64,000 nt of DNA. Source: Panicum virgatum (taxonomy: Eukaryota; Streptophyta; Magnoliopsida; Poales; Poaceae). The stretch's first letter is position 1, and every line of letters begins with the position of its first letter. Where the stretch lies: NCBI RefSeq assembly GCF_016808335.1, contig NC_053139.1, positions 34,803,954 through 34,867,953 on the forward strand, given 5' to 3'. The notes under the pieces were generated by a model. The model did no database searches. It had not been told where the DNA came from and worked only from the letters and a program-made list of their open reading frames with translations. Shown piece after piece: positions 45,225 through 57,863 of this stretch. The position numbers and the translations under genes were made by a program.

Positions 45225-46429
45225 GGACGTCTTGCAACGCTACATCCCGATCCCCGAGGGCAAGAAGCTGATCCGGGACATCCACGCTGGCATCTGCGGT
45301 CACCACGCCGCGCCACGCACCCTCGTGGGTAACGCGTTTCGTCAAGGCTTTTACTGGCCCATTGCGGTCGCCGACGCCACCGACGTCGTGCAGACCTGTG
45401 AAGGTTGCCAGTTCTACGCTCGAAAGACGCACATCTTGGCCGTTTGCAGTGTGGGGATTAGACCTTGTTGGCCCGCTGCAGAAGGCGCCCGGGGGCTTCA
45501 CCCACTTGTTGGTGGCAATCGACAAATTCTCCAAGTGGATCGAGGCTCGACCCATCGGCAAGATCAGATCCGAGCAAGCTGTTCTGTTCTTTATTGACAT
45601 TGTCTTCAGGTTTGGGGTCCCGAACTCGATCATCACCGACAACGGCACCCAGTTCACGTGCAAGAAATTCTTGGCGTTCTGCGACAGCTACCACATACGC
45701 GTGGACTGGTCGGCTGTGGCGCACCCACAGATGAATGGGCAAGTGGAGCGTGTCAATGGCATGATCCTCAAAGGCCTTAAGCCAAGGATTTTCAACAAAC
45801 TGAACAAGTTTGGCCGGAGGTGGCTCACAGAGCTACCCTCGGTTGTCTGGAGCCTGCGGACGACCCCAAGCAGAGCCACGGGCTTTACCCTGTTCTTCCT
45901 CGTCTATGGCGCCGATGCCATGCTCCCCACGGACCTGGAGTACGGATCACCGAGGCTCAAGGCCTATCAAGAGCAGCAGAACCAGCAAGCCCACGAAGAC
46001 TCGCTGGATCAAGTGGACAAGGCTCGAGACGTGGCGCTCCTACATTCTGCGCATTATCAGCAGTCCCTGCGAAGATATCAAGCGCAGAGAGTTCGACGCC
46101 GAGACCTCAACAAGGGTGACCTGGTGCTGAGGCTTCGAAAGGACAACAGGGACCGCCACAAACTCTCACCACCATGGGAAGGCCCATACATCATCGCTGA
46201 GGTGCTCAAGCCCGGCACGTACAAGCTGGCGAACGAAAATGGTGAAGTCTTCACCATTGCTTGGAACATACAGCAGCTACGTCGCTTCTATCCTAAGAGA
46301 TCCAAGCTATTTGTACATCATTTGTACTCGTATCTACGATTTCCCGAAACAATAAAGGAGTATACTTTACTTATTTATTTTTTGGGAACCTTCCGGACCC
46401 TCGGGGACTCGGATGCGCACGAACACTGA
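45225..46429 (+). pseudogene. integrase and pol end (copy B), frameshifted
   Basis: The HHCC zinc-binding part is readable at about 45285-45425 (HAGICGHH ... CEGCQFYARK). Then sequence is lost and the frame changes near 45435. The catalytic core follows in another frame: VWGLDLVGPL, SIITDNGTQF and NGQVERVNGM carry the three acidic residues. It continues to LSPPWEGPYII and RRFYP. At the point where copy A stops (after YP), copy B has AAG and runs on about 45 codons to 46429. The core is intact enough to classify, but the protein cannot be made whole. Confidence 0.88.
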
Positions 46430-46919
46430 GGTACGCCTGGCTTTACCCTCGGCAAAGCCAAACCTCCCTCGGGGGCTACTATGGGGGGAACGCCCGAACG
46501 TCTCCAAAAAATCGCCAATGTTTTTTTTTGAAAGATTCCTGTTTCTAAGTTTCTCGTATACTTGGGAAAAACGGATGCGACGCATAAGCAACTACGGTAT
46601 GGGGCCGGCCGAGTCGCGGGACCGCCTACTCCTCCGGGATACGGCACCCCCTCACCACCCCACGCCTAAGTCGCTTATGAACGCGAAATTCCTCGCAGAA
46701 GTTTACCTAAATCGCGTACGAGAACACGGAAATAGTGTAAAGAAAACGAGGGCTTGAACGCACAAGGCCTCGACGGGCCACACCGTCGATTTACAGTAAC
46801 GAATTACTTGATCCAGAAGTACTATTACAACAAGTACTAACTTATTACATGGGCTCCGAGCCCAAACTTCCTACAGATTATCATCCCCCCTTACGGGTCT
46901 TCAACGACATTGAATTCAG
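46430..46919. other. spacer with PPT-like motif (copy B)
   Basis: This is the counterpart of 594-1186. It holds CTCGGGGGCTAC at 46468-46479. No gene is supported on either strand. Confidence 0.6.
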
Positions 46920-49900
46920 CTATGGGGGGATGTCAACTTCAAGCTTCGCGGCCAGGACGGTGGCAAATCCCTCGACGGTGGCGTCGGCGTCGTTCATGAT
47001 GGCCGATGCGGTGTCCGGGCTAGCGTCGTTTGGGACCACGTACCCCGACGATACCCTCTGGAGGTCCATAATATAGTGCGATGAAGGCCACGGCGAGGGC
47101 TCGCAGAACACCGAGGCAGAAGGCGTTCTTGGCGTGCTCGGCGATCCGGCCACCTAGCGCTCGCAGGTGGCTGATCACCAAGCTACCAGACACGGCGCCG
47201 TCCCCCGCGAACCCCTGTCATAGGCTCACAGCAGTCCGCTCTAGTTCAGCGTATTTAGCCTGCGCCGCCATGAACGCGGTGTTGACAGCTTCCTTCGCCG
47301 CAGTCTCGTTCGCCACTTCCTGCCTCAGCTCTGATCAGAGGAACCAAGATAAGCTGCGATAAATTAGAATCAAACGACAGCGAAATCTCGAGTACTTACC
47401 CCCGATTAACCTTTGCGCCTCTTCCTGCTGGATCCGTGCAGCTTCTTGGTGCGCGAACAGGGAGTCCTCCTTGAGGGCGGTCTCGGCGTTACGCGCTGCC
47501 GTTTCCTTCTCCTCGAGGGCTTTGCTCTTCTCCTCGAGGGTCCTGGTCAGCGTAGCGATGGTTTCCTTCTCGTGCTGGAGCTCGGCCTCCTTCTGTTGGA
47601 GCGCCGTCCTAGCTCGCTGCAGCTCGTCAGTCTGCGCCTCAGCTTCTTGGGCCTTTTGCTCCACCACAGCCCTCTGGGCGTCGCGCTCACTGACGGTCCG
47701 CGCCAGCTCCTCCTCTAGCACGTGCTGGCGCGCTCCCAGACTGGTCAACTGGGTGTTGGCGTCGATATTCCGAAGCACCAAATCGGCGTTGTACTGCTCA
47801 AGCCAGCGTATTTGGGAGTACAACCGGGTCAGCTCAGCGCTCTTTCTGCACAAAATGTTCCTCAGCTGCTGCAAGTGGAAGAGCGTGAGTAAAGTGTACG
47901 AAAACAAAACCGAACACGAGCAATTCCCAGGGGAAAGGCGCTTACGTTGCTGATATGGAAATCCGTTGTTCCATGGAGCCCCAAGGCGCGGTCGAGGTGG
48001 CCCTGAATCTGGGAGCCGACCTCGAACTACGCCTTCCAGACGACTTCCCCCTCCTGCTCGTTGCGAAGAAACTCCAAGGGGACCCCGGACTGGATAATCG
48101 ACCCATGACGGGGCCCCTCGGACGTCCCCGTGCCAAGTACCTCCTCGGAGGCCGACGCGAACTCGGCAATCCGGTCGGCGGCGTTGGCCGCAGCAGCGGG
48201 GTCGATGTCCCTCGAATCCCCGAACTCGTCGCTGCTCTCCGGCAGCTGCACCACCAGCTCCACGTTCTTCGACGCCGTTTGCGCCGTCACCGCTACAACA
48301 ACACCCTCGTCCCCGGCCCTCGCAGGCTCCGGGACGCAGATTTCCTCCGCTGCCGGCGCCCTTGGCGCGCCGACTCCTCCTCCGTGACACTCTCGACCCC
48401 AGCCCTCGGGGGCTCGAGGACGAGGGTCTCCACCTCTATTTGGCTGGTGGGCCACTCTGGTACGACCCCACCAGCTCCTTCTCCTGCGACCGGCTGGGCG
48501 GCGCTATCCGCGTCGCCCCGACCGGCCTCGATTTCGATGTCTGGCCGGGTGGTGTCATTCGTGCCGCCTCGGCCGACCTCCCCCTCGACGTCAGCCTGAG
48601 CGGCTGTTAAAACGCCGCTCTGGCCGGTGTCGCCCCTACTCTTCGACGCTCGAGCCTATTGGGCCATCTGGGCCCCTCGAGCCATCGCCTCCTAGAGCTT
48701 CGCGGCCTCCGCCACTGTGTCCACTACGGGCAGGGGCTGCGGCGCCGTGTGCGGCGTTGCGCGCGCCCCAGTCTTGAGGGCCTTGGTTGGCACAAACTAG
48801 GCCGCATCCCTAGCAATGGCACCGGAACTGGGTGATCGGGGAAGAAATGCTGAAGTCAGCAGGATTGGGGGGTCGATTAAATGAATACGAATGATAAAAT
48901 CAAGATCGCTTACGCTGACCGGGCGCTTATGCTGCGCTTCCCTGAGCCGCTCCTCTGGGCCCGCGGCACGCTGACGCCTCTCGATGACTGGCCCGAGGGC
49001 GCCACCCTCGGGTCAGCCTGGCGCCTCGATGCTGTCTGCGCGGGCATCTCTGCACTCGCCGCAGACCCTCCGCCGCCCGTTGATGCCATGAGCACGGGTG
49101 TCCTCTCGCTCATTGCTAGCGTGGGCGATCTGTTCCTCGCCCCCGGCGTGGCCGACCTCTGCCCCGTCGTGGGCGCGGACGACCACCCGCCCGCCGTCGA
49201 CGTCGGCGACCTCCGCCCCGCCCCTGCGGGGGGCAGATCCACCAACCACCCTAATGTGAGCCTCGCCTCACCCAGCGTCACTGGCACATCCCCGTGGCTA
49301 GCCCCTCGATAGACCGGCGGGGAACCCGCGCCAGTCGCCGGCTCGTCGTCGTCCGAGAAGTTGAGCTCGGCGTCCGAGGAGTCATCCTCCTCCTCGGTGG
49401 ACTCGGGCGTGGCGGGCCGCGGTTTTCCCTCCGCGCGTGCAATCTTGAAATCCTTCTCGTGCTGTTCCTTCCTCTTCCTCTTCCTCTTCCTCTTCCTAGC
49501 GGCAGCCTTCTCCGCCGTATCCTTCTGCTTTTTCATCGCCACTCCGTGCAGGCGGTTGACTTCGTGTTCCTCCGGGACCGGAGGCTTCGAGGTGTAGCCC
49601 TTGCGGCTCACCCCTGCAAACGCAACCAAGTCAGGATCAAGGAGTGGGGAGAGGAGTAGCACAAATCGACAACGAATTGAAGAATGAACTCACCACATAA
49701 AGATACCTCGTCTTGGGGTGCATCTTGATCCCCCAGAGATCGTTTGGGTTGTCGGGGAACTCCGCCACCGCATTGTTCGCTCTTCGGGCAGCGACGTCAT
49801 GGGGGAGCAGCACGTACGACGTCCTCGAGCCCGCGCTCGGGGCCTCGGGGGTGAGGTCGAAAATCGGCAGACTCCTCTCCGTCAGAGGAATCACCCTCTG

Positions 49901-50609
49901 CCAATGAAAGTTTACGAGGACGGCCGCCGCCGTCAACCCCTTCCTCGCCAGATGCCGCAACGCGTTGGTGAGCACCTCGAGCTTGGCCTGATGCGGTGGG
50001 GGTGATACCCCCCCAGTCCCACTTCTCCGGCCTCTCCCGGAGCACCTTGTTGGTGAACGACGGGAGCCGGTTGCCGAAGTTGCGCAGGTAAAACCACCCT
50101 CGGGTCCACCCGGTGTTGTTCGTCGTCATCCTGTTGGGGATGTACAAATTCTTCCGGGATGGGCGCAAGTGGAGCATCAGACCGCCGGTGCAGGCGAACC
50201 TCTTCGGCTGGCCCCGCATGTTCTCGATGTAGAGCTCGCCGCGGAACAAATGGATCCACAGATCCCAGTGCACCTCGATTCCCAAATACCCCTCGCAGAC
50301 GGCGACTAAGACCGACGTCTGCGAGATGGAATTGGGGCTGAAGTTGTGCAGCTCCACTTCGTAGTATTCGCACAGCGCCCGCATGAATCTGCCGACGGGG
50401 ACGCCGAATCCCCGCTCGTGGAGCCGCACGAGGCTCACGACGTAGCCGTCGGGGGGATTCGGTACGGTCTCCTCCGGTCGCTTGGGAATCGACGTCGGAC
50501 GCTCCGAGTTGATGTTCACCGGAAGCAGCCTGTCGGTGACCAGCAGCTCCAAGACCACCACGGTGGCGGTGGACCTCCCCCACAACAATGGCTCCTGGAC
50601 ATCCGACAT
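46920..50609 (-). pseudogene. spliced antisense gene, Transposase_28-type protein (copy B)
   Basis: This is the second copy of the five-exon antisense gene. Start ATG 50609-50607 (MSDVQEPLLWG). I place exon 1 at 50609-49694, exon 2 at 49613-48914, exon 3 from 48827, exon 4 at 47868-47400 and exon 5 from 47330. Donors and acceptors match copy A: GGTGAG with TTTGCAG around an 80 bp first intron, GTAAGC for intron 2, GGTAAGT for intron 4. Exon 1 keeps the Trp codon that is amber in copy A (HWDLWIHLFRGEL). Its own damage is different: an extra C in the run 50008-50014 shifts the frame of exon 1, and stops occur in exons 3 and 5. Exon 4 is again a coiled coil (ELARTVSERDAQRAVVEQKA). Function is unknown. 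Confidence 0.78.
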
Positions 50610-52350
50610 CGCTTCAAACTGCCGGGAAACACGAGGAAGCAAGCTCTACGCTGGCTAAGGTGCGCTCTCGCTCTCCTTCTTCCTCCTCTCGCTCTCGGCT
50701 TTGGGCTTAGGATGCAGGGGAGGCGGAGAAGGCAGGGGAGACAAAGGCGAAGTGGCCAGGTGAGCCCAAACAATCTCCCCTTTCCCGCTTTTATCCATCA
50801 AGACGGGCGGATTTGCCGCCGCAGCCCGAATCCACCGCATTGAATGCTGTTGATTTTGCTGTCACCAACAACTGGGCTCCATGACCGCGGAGTCTCCCAC
50901 GCACGCACTCGGCGATAATTAAGGCGGGGTAACCGACGGGCGAGGCGTGACTGTAGCACTATTCCATCCGTCAGCCGCCGCCCACGCCCCTTCGCCTACC
51001 CGAGGCAGCCGCCTGAAAAGGTGCGCCCCGCACCGCGCAACGCGTACTGGGCCACGTAGCCCATGACTAGTGGGAGACTGGCGCACGCAACCGGCGACTC
51101 CATGCCGTTTGGACGAACTGTTACGGAATATTCCCCTCGGGGATTCCTTACCGTCAAAGGAAATCAATTTTGAGGCCTTACTAATCAGGGGTTCGAAGCC
51201 TGGCCCGTCGAGGGTTCGACAGACGCCCCAGATTGCCAGAGTCAGGGATTGCATGGATGTGCCATACAAGCTACCCTCGAACGCGGAGTTCGAGACATCC
51301 TACGCAGTGTTCAAGGCCAGTTGAGGGTGCCTAGCAGGGGGATCCCATCGAGGGAGAGCATCGAGCCCTCGGACCCTATCGAATAGGTCCAAGCCCCGCC
51401 TAGTGAACCTTTGCGAGCGCTTTATGTGACGCCACGGACCACAAGCCGACCCTTATCGAACGGGGCACGGACGTCCACTTGAACTACCCGATAACAGCTC
51501 ACTGAAGCAGCCATAGCTCGCGGCCCGGGCATGGGTAGCATGGTGCGCTTCACCCCTCCTCCCTGCGGAAGGGCGACGAGGGTTGTAATAAAAGTCGAGC
51601 GACCCCTGAACGCCTTCACGCAGGCCAGAGCTCGGGGGCTACTCGCACACCACAGCTCAGGCCGCACCCTCGAGTGGATCGACAAACGTCGATAGTGAAG
51701 TTCCACGTGTTAGGCCAAAACCACCACTTTTAACGCGCGCCTGCCAAATGGTTCGACGGGACCCCGAGTCGCTACACTAGCATGAAAAATGCCAAGGCCG
51801 GCTGAAAGGAACGCCGATGCCGGCTGGAAAGGAAGCTGAGCAGCCTCCCCAGTAAAGCAACCACGCGGGGCGACGTCTATAGCCCTTGGACGAGTGCAAA
51901 CACTTCTCCAAGGCCTCGGGGGCTACACCCACAGGTGCGCTGACGCGCCCCCACGGAGGAAACTTCACACATTCGAGGATCAAAGTCCTCTACAGGCCTG
52001 CTCGAACGCCCTTAGCAGCACGACGACGACATGCCCAGTGGTGGCACCATAGTGCTCGAGGCGACTATGATCTGCATAGGTAACTCGGAGTGGCCACCTC
52101 ACTACTTCTCCAACGACGAACCCCGATCCCAGATTAGACTCCTCTAACAATGCTCCCCGGAGCACCGTTGCACCCCCACCGGGCAAACCAAGGCCACTGC
52201 GGTCAGTACCCGAGTCACACCCTCGAAGGGTTAAGCCTCTACTGGGCCGATGCTCACCTTTACACCCTCGGTCATCCTCTCCGCGAAGAAGAAGGAGACT
52301 TCATTGCTCTTTGCAAATAAAGATTACAAAGGGTTACCGGCTCGAAGCCG

Positions 52351-52722
52351 TCAAAAAGTACAAACGCATTGCCACCTGCGTGGCAATTTTCCCTGTCTTG
52401 GGGAGGAGCGAGCGCCAATGAAGAGCACCGAGTCCTTGGCCGACATTATGACCAGGCTGCTCGAGATTGTGAGAAGCAGCCCCCAGACTGCATGGGTCCG
52501 AAGGGATGCCCTTCTCGCAAGCTTTCTTCTAGCGTCTCCTCCACCGAAGACCTTGCGGGGGGTCAAGCTGGCGGACAACACTCTCTGCACCGTCTCCCCG
52601 AGGGCGACATTGTCGCCAAAAGGGACGATGCGAAGAACGGCCACCAAACCTGGCACCGACGCCATGGTCAGGCGTCTCAACGACCCTTCAGGCTGAGGGA
52701 CATCGCAGAGGCAGGGCCCCAC
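52351..52722 (-). CDS. small antisense ORF upstream of main antisense gene (copy B)
   Basis: This open frame of 123 codons is in the same relative place as 6264-6731. The shared block is DNVALGETVQRVLSASLTP followed by VFGGGDARRKLARRAS; the N-terminus differs because the G run of copy A is absent here. It lies about 230 bp downstream of the antisense TATA box. No known domain. Confidence 0.4.
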   Translation of the reverse strand: MGPCLCDVPQPEGSLRRLTMASVPGLVAVLRIVPFGDNVALGETVQRVLSASLTPRKVFGGGDARRKLARRASLRTHAVWGLLLTISSSLVIMSAKDSVLFIGARSSPRQGKLPRRWQCVCTF

Positions 52723-52950
52723 AGGCCCAATGTTCTTCTGCTAATCCCACTGAAGCCGAGGGACGGTGAGCACGCCCTCTCCAGCTTTCCCCCGCCGCTC
52801 GCAAGCATTCTTCTAGCATCGAAGCCAAAAGAAGCCAGACCACCCCGTCCGGGGGACGGCCGTGAAAGGCAAAGGGACACATTACAAGACTTAGGTGAAG
52901 CTAGAAATAAGAGCAGGGAAGTTGGAGAGGAAAAGGAGTCCCACGACCCA

Positions 52951-52958
52951 TATTTATA
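52951..52958 (-). promoter_or_regulatory. TATA box for antisense transcript (copy B)
   Basis: Reads TATAAATA on the minus strand in the context GACACAGCTATAAATATGGG. It matches the box at 7003-7010 of copy A in position and flanks. Confidence 0.55.
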
Positions 52959-53393
52959 GCTGTGTCAGGCGCCAAGCCTTAAGCCTGTTGCAGGGGGGAG
53001 GCTTGGACCGCCCGTGACGGTGCGGCACCCCACGAGCGAAAGATGCCCTCAGTTACCGTGCCGAGATGTGACCAGACAGGGCAAAGCCGAGCCCCTGGAC
53101 GCTGAGCAGCGCAGCATCGGTGCTGGCCGACTGCCCTCGAACGGCGCGTCACAAGGCAACCAGGGAAAGCAGGGCTGAGACCCTGAACGCAAGACTGCGC
53201 GGGCACGCTGACGCGTCTCGTCACCCAAAACAAGACAAGAAGAGGCGCGCGCCTCGGAGTACTTTTTCTGCAGGCGCACTACCCCAACCGACGAGTTGTC
53301 ATGTCCACCAGGCAAGCGACCGGACGCACCCGGCGGGAACACGACAAGGCGAAAATCGCCAAATACCCTTTGGCCGAATCCTCTAACTCGACC

Positions 53394-53410
53394 AAAGGCT
53401 CGGGGGCTAC
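53394..53410 (+). other. polypurine tract (copy B)
   Basis: AAAGGCTCGGGGGCTAC directly before the 3' LTR. Confidence 0.75.
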
Positions 53411-54753
53411 TGTCGGGTACCATGATTAGGGGCACCCTAACCAGGGGACTAAAATTACCCTAAAACACAAACACATGTTAGGCAACCGGGCCCACGAAGG
53501 CCTACAGCCTCCTTCCAATCTGGAAGAAAGGAAAGGACTCAAAAGAAGCCCAATACGCGGCCCACATACACAGTGCAGCCCATCTGCACCCCCTCGAACC
53601 CGCGGGGCAATCTCCGCCTCGCTCGAGGACTCCCCGTCATGGCCCTCGACCGCGCCCCGCGTCTCCGCCTCACTCGAGGTAGCGAGCCTACCCTCGGGGG
53701 AGCGAAGCGTCTCCGCCTCGCTCGAGGGTAGGGAGCCTACCCTCGGGGGGGGGATCGACTCTGCCTCGCTCGAGGCCACCCCTCGACAGAAAGGACAAAC
53801 GGCCCTTTCGCTCACCCGCCTGCCGTACGGAGGCATTCAATGCCAACCACTCCTCCACAGCGCCCGGGTCAGACGGCGTAAGGCCGCCATTCCCCACAGT
53901 GGCTGTGACCGGTGTCCCGTCCGCCAACTCCGGTCACTACTCCGCCATTCCGGACGTTGTGGGAACCTGCAACGCAGTGCGAGACGTGCACGGCACTGCT
54001 CCGGCCACTGTACTGCCAACTCCCCATACCTCATTCATACTTTCCCCTCCGCGGAACCCTCGAACGGCATGGGCACGAACCTCGGAAGTGGCTCTGGTCT
54101 TGACCAGGATGAGACCCTGGCCTACAAGACCCTCGGAACATCGCCACGCCACGCCTGGAGGACGGTACCCCCTACAGCAACGACCACGCCGCCCGCTGGA
54201 GCTACAAGGACGCCAGCGTGATCTCCGTAAGGCCAAGGACGACGCCCAGGACGACTGCCACGCCGGGTGCCATACCCCACAGTGTATTTTCCACAGTGCT
54301 CGACCACTGCACCCCCGCGATTCGGGGAGAAGACGACGACTTCCACGGCCTCCTGTGCATGTACACCACCCTCCTTGTGTCTATAAAAGGAGGAGGCGGG
54401 CTTTATCTTGGGAGGTCGATCGATCCGGTAGCTTACTACACTCAGCACTGCTCACAGAGCCCAAACGCTCTTCTGAGCCCCGATATTGGCACTCGCCTCA
54501 ATCAACTCCTCCTCTAGCAGAGACCTGTGAGTTTCCCTCCCTCTCTTGCCTCGCTTGTACCCCCTACTACAGGCACCCCCGGTGCAGGACAGTACAGTGC
54601 TCTCGCGCACCCCTTTGCTGGACGTACGGCCCCCCGGCTGGAACCAGGATAAACCCGTGCGTGACTGTGTTGCCTCTTGCATCAACATCTGGGACGAGGA
54701 ACACGCAGCATCATCACTAGTTGGGTCCGGACCGCTGGGTCAGGACACCGATA
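53411..54753 (+). repeat. 3' LTR of gypsy copy B
   Basis: 1343 bp, TGTCGGGTACC to GGACACCGATA, with a TATA box at 54382-54388. It has an extra repeat unit (about 53670-53715, AGCGAGCCTACCCTCGGGG type) relative to the 5' LTR. The terminal CA has changed to TA. Confidence 0.93.
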
Positions 54754-54758
54754 GTATG

Positions 54759-56454
54759 AAACTAAATTGGCACATAAAAATGATTACTACACACAGGCTG
54801 ATATGCATACACATGGTTGTATGAATACAGGTCGTAAAACCGAACATATTAATACTGAGCATTTCGTGGTGGTTTGCCTTCTGTTTGCTAACCAGCTCTT
54901 CCACCTCTTTTAGGGATCTCCAAACTTGTTGCATGTCGTTGCTACGATACATGACACCTATGGATTAACAAACCATAATAAGATCAATAAGCATCTTATT
55001 TTCGAAGTCTCCAAGGTCAAACTGAATATTCTTATTCCCTTTCTTCGTATTCACCAGATGTTCAAGGTCTTTTATTTTATAAGTAACCATTCATTTATCT
55101 AGTACTACTTGTTGATCTGCACATTTATATAAATGTTGCCTGATCTTCTAGATATACTAGATGATTCACTTAATATTAATTCTAGGAAGATGCCATTATA
55201 GCATATACAAAAGAACTTGACTTTGCTTGAAGGCAGTTCAAATTGCCCTTATCCAGCAGTATGTATTCAGGTTCTAAAAAAAGATTCCCTACTTTTGAAT
55301 CAGGCAACTACTAACCAAACAATTCTGAATCCATATATGGCAGCAACCATAAAATTACATTATTTGACTGTTCACACAATCTGTGTTAAAGTGTAGTTAA
55401 TTGTCTATCGTGAGCTTAATGCCTTAAACTGAAAGTTAATGGGATATCAACTAATTCACTAGATAAAATGATTCAGTATAGCCTATGGGTATGTAGCACT
55501 TTCAGTATTTCAGACTGAATCAGTTTAAGTCTATGGGCATGTAGGCATCAGAGGCCTCATGTGCAAGTCACTGTCCGTGCCATGTGAAATTTCAGGTGGC
55601 ATTTAGAACTTTCAGATGGCCATAAACCTTATTATGACAAATTAAAATAGCCATTTTGATTATGTGCTCATCTCCTCCCTAACGCAAGATGCTATTGGTG
55701 AATAAATCCATATATTAATCATGCTCTAATCCGGTTCAGGGAAGTAAGGTAAGCGGGAACTTGCAGTTACCTTGACCTTGGCCGCAGCGCACGGGATCTT
55801 GCACGTTGAGGGCCAATGCGAAATGGGCGAGGAGGCGCGGCGGGGACGCCGGAGTCCGGCGTGACGGCGGGGAGAGGTCGTGAGCGCGCGGTGGATGTGG
55901 GGGCGCAGGAGGTCGCCGCCAAATCGCTGGTGGAGGAGGCGCAGGAGGTCGCCGCGGGGGGATTGGTGGATGTGGGGCGCAAAAGGTCGCCGCCAAATCG
56001 CCGGTGAGGAAGAACCGGCTCGGTGGATGTGGAGGGAGGCGCAGGAGGTCGCCCCAAATCGCCCGTGAGGAAGAACCCTAATGCGAATAATCATACTCCC
56101 TTATTATCATCTCAAATCATTATTTTTGGTAATTGTGAATGTACCCTTTTTTACCCTTGATTGAAAAAGAAAACTAAAAAAACGAATCGCCATGAATTTT
56201 TAATCCTTTAAATTTTAGAGGTATCCGGAGGTATTGAGAGACGTTACGGGGACTATGGGCTCACCGATCATAGACACAACAAATGCCTCCCGCCGCCTCA
56301 TCATTGACGCCTCCCAATACTTTTTGTCATATGAGCTCACAAATCATAGACACAAAAAATAACTCCCAACGCCTCTCCAAGTATTATAAAATTCTTCATT
56401 TTATAAACATCTTCTGAAAAATGAAAAAGGATGCCTATTTATCTCACGCACCTG
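54759..56454. other. middle part of Helitron-like element 2, no gene
   Basis: AT-rich sequence followed by a GC-rich block (55770-56075) made of a repeated GGAGGCGCAGGAGGTCGCCG-like motif. The frames across it on both strands are low complexity. Nothing else is recognised. Confidence 0.5.
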
Positions 56455-57858
56455 TGTAACGAACATGGCACCATTTATGCCATTTCGAGTGATTTTGGTG
56501 ATCGAATGACAACACAACACTTGGACTAATATGATTGTTAAAATGATCATTCTCAGGCTTTTAGGTTCAAGTGATGACAAAGAGAAAGAGAAAATAGGCG
56601 TAGCAAGGCCCGAAGGGCAGCCCCTACCGGTGCATCCGACGCTTGTCGGAAGAACCGACGCTACGATGTTTGGTGCAGGAGGAAATCGAAGCCAAGTCAG
56701 CCTATAGGCACCGGTTAAACCGACGGTCCAAAAAAGGGCATCGGTGCATTGGCCGTCCTATATTCCAGAGACGATGTCAAGAACCCAGAAGAAGTTTCTT
56801 CAGCGCCGGTTCAACCGACGGGGCATCGGTGCATACCATCGGTGTAATGACGTCAGCTGTCAGAAAAAAGATCCTTCAGCACCGGTTGAACCGGTGAGGC
56901 ATCGGTGCAAAGCATCGGTTCAACCGGTGGTCTCTGCGTCAGCCGTCAGGAGTCCAACGGCTACTTCGTGTTATGAGTGACCGGATGAACCGACGCTACC
57001 CCGCCAAGAGGCATCGGTTCTTCCGGTGATACGCAGATTTTCAGCTAACCGTTGGAGCAACGGCTACAAGACTTGGTGGCCTATATATACGCCTCACCCC
57101 GGCCATTTGAAGATGGCTGGAGTCCCAAGACACCTCATACACATCCAAGAACATCTCCAAGCCATACAAGAGCTCATAGATCATATTCTTAGCTTATAGC
57201 ACTAGCTTTGTAAAATGTGAGTGCTAGATTAGCTCTTAGTGAGTGTGATTGTAAGGCCTTAAGCCTTTGTGCTGTGGTTCTTTAGCGAACCAAAACAAGA
57301 GCTTGGTGCGCCGGCACCTTGGAGCGTGAAGCTCGCCGGCAACGTCATCGACCCTCCGACTTGGTGTGGAGCGGCGACGACACCTTTGTGCGGGGGACGT
57401 GGAGACCCCCATCCTTTGTGGAGAAGCTCCTTAGTGGAACCCGGGGCCAAGGTGACCGTGATTGTGTTCACGGAAGAGACTTGGTGGCCGAGTAGCAATA
57501 CTCTTAGTGAGTGCTACAACAACGTGGATGTAGGTGTGCCTTTGTGGCTAACCGAACCATGGGATAAACACCCGCGTCAAGAGTTTGCTATCTCCTATCC
57601 CGCTCTTTAAGCTTCCGCATTTCATTCTAGTAATTTGTATGTCTTTATTTTCATAGAATAGTTTCTTGATAGGAAAGGCTATAGGTTGCTAAACTCTTTT
57701 GGGATAGGGGTTTTACACTAGAACAACCTAGTTGCACATATTGATAGCATGTTTTAGTTTAAGTTTTGTACAAACTAGTTGGAGCCATAGGTCTAAGTTT
57801 TTATTAGAGCCTAATTCACCCCCTCCCCCTCTTAGACTAGAGCACCCGATCACTTTCA
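56455..57858 (+). mobile_element. solo LTR, copia SIRE/Maximus-like, TSD ACCTG
   Basis: This 1404 bp segment runs from TGTAACGAACATGG to GATCACTTTCA, flanked by ACCTG (56450-56454 and 57859-57863). The end (GCCTAATTCACCCCCTCCCC ... CTTTCA) resembles LTR ends of the SIRE/Maximus copia lineage. A TATATATA box is at 57082-57089. At least six imperfect palindromic motifs of the type CACCGGTTNAACCGNCG lie at 56660-57030. No internal region follows, so it arose by recombination between two LTRs. Confidence 0.82.
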
Positions 57859-57863
57859 ACCTG

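Larger units (their letters stand above)
34660..54753 (+). mobile_element. Ty3/gypsy (Tat-lineage) retrotransposon copy B, full length
   Basis: This 20,094 bp element is flanked by the 5 bp duplication GTATG (34655-34659 and 54754-54758). It has LTRs of 1308 and 1343 bp, a primer-site region, gag, protease, reverse transcriptase, two RNase H-type domains, integrase, then about 7 kb with an antisense spliced gene, and a polypurine tract. Without the 3816 bp insertion at 41404-45219 it would be about 16.3 kb. Many stops and frameshifts show it cannot act by itself. The LTRs differ by several percent by eye, so it is older than the copia element. Confidence 0.95.

Noticed and set aside
55726..56094. 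His/Pro/Arg-rich minus-strand frame
   Set aside because: Built from a short GGAGGTCGCCG repeat; open in several frames.
57259..57610. 113-codon plus-strand frame and its opposite in the solo LTR
   Set aside because: It lies within the LTR downstream of its TATA box and shows no domain; LTRs of this lineage often have such frames by chance.
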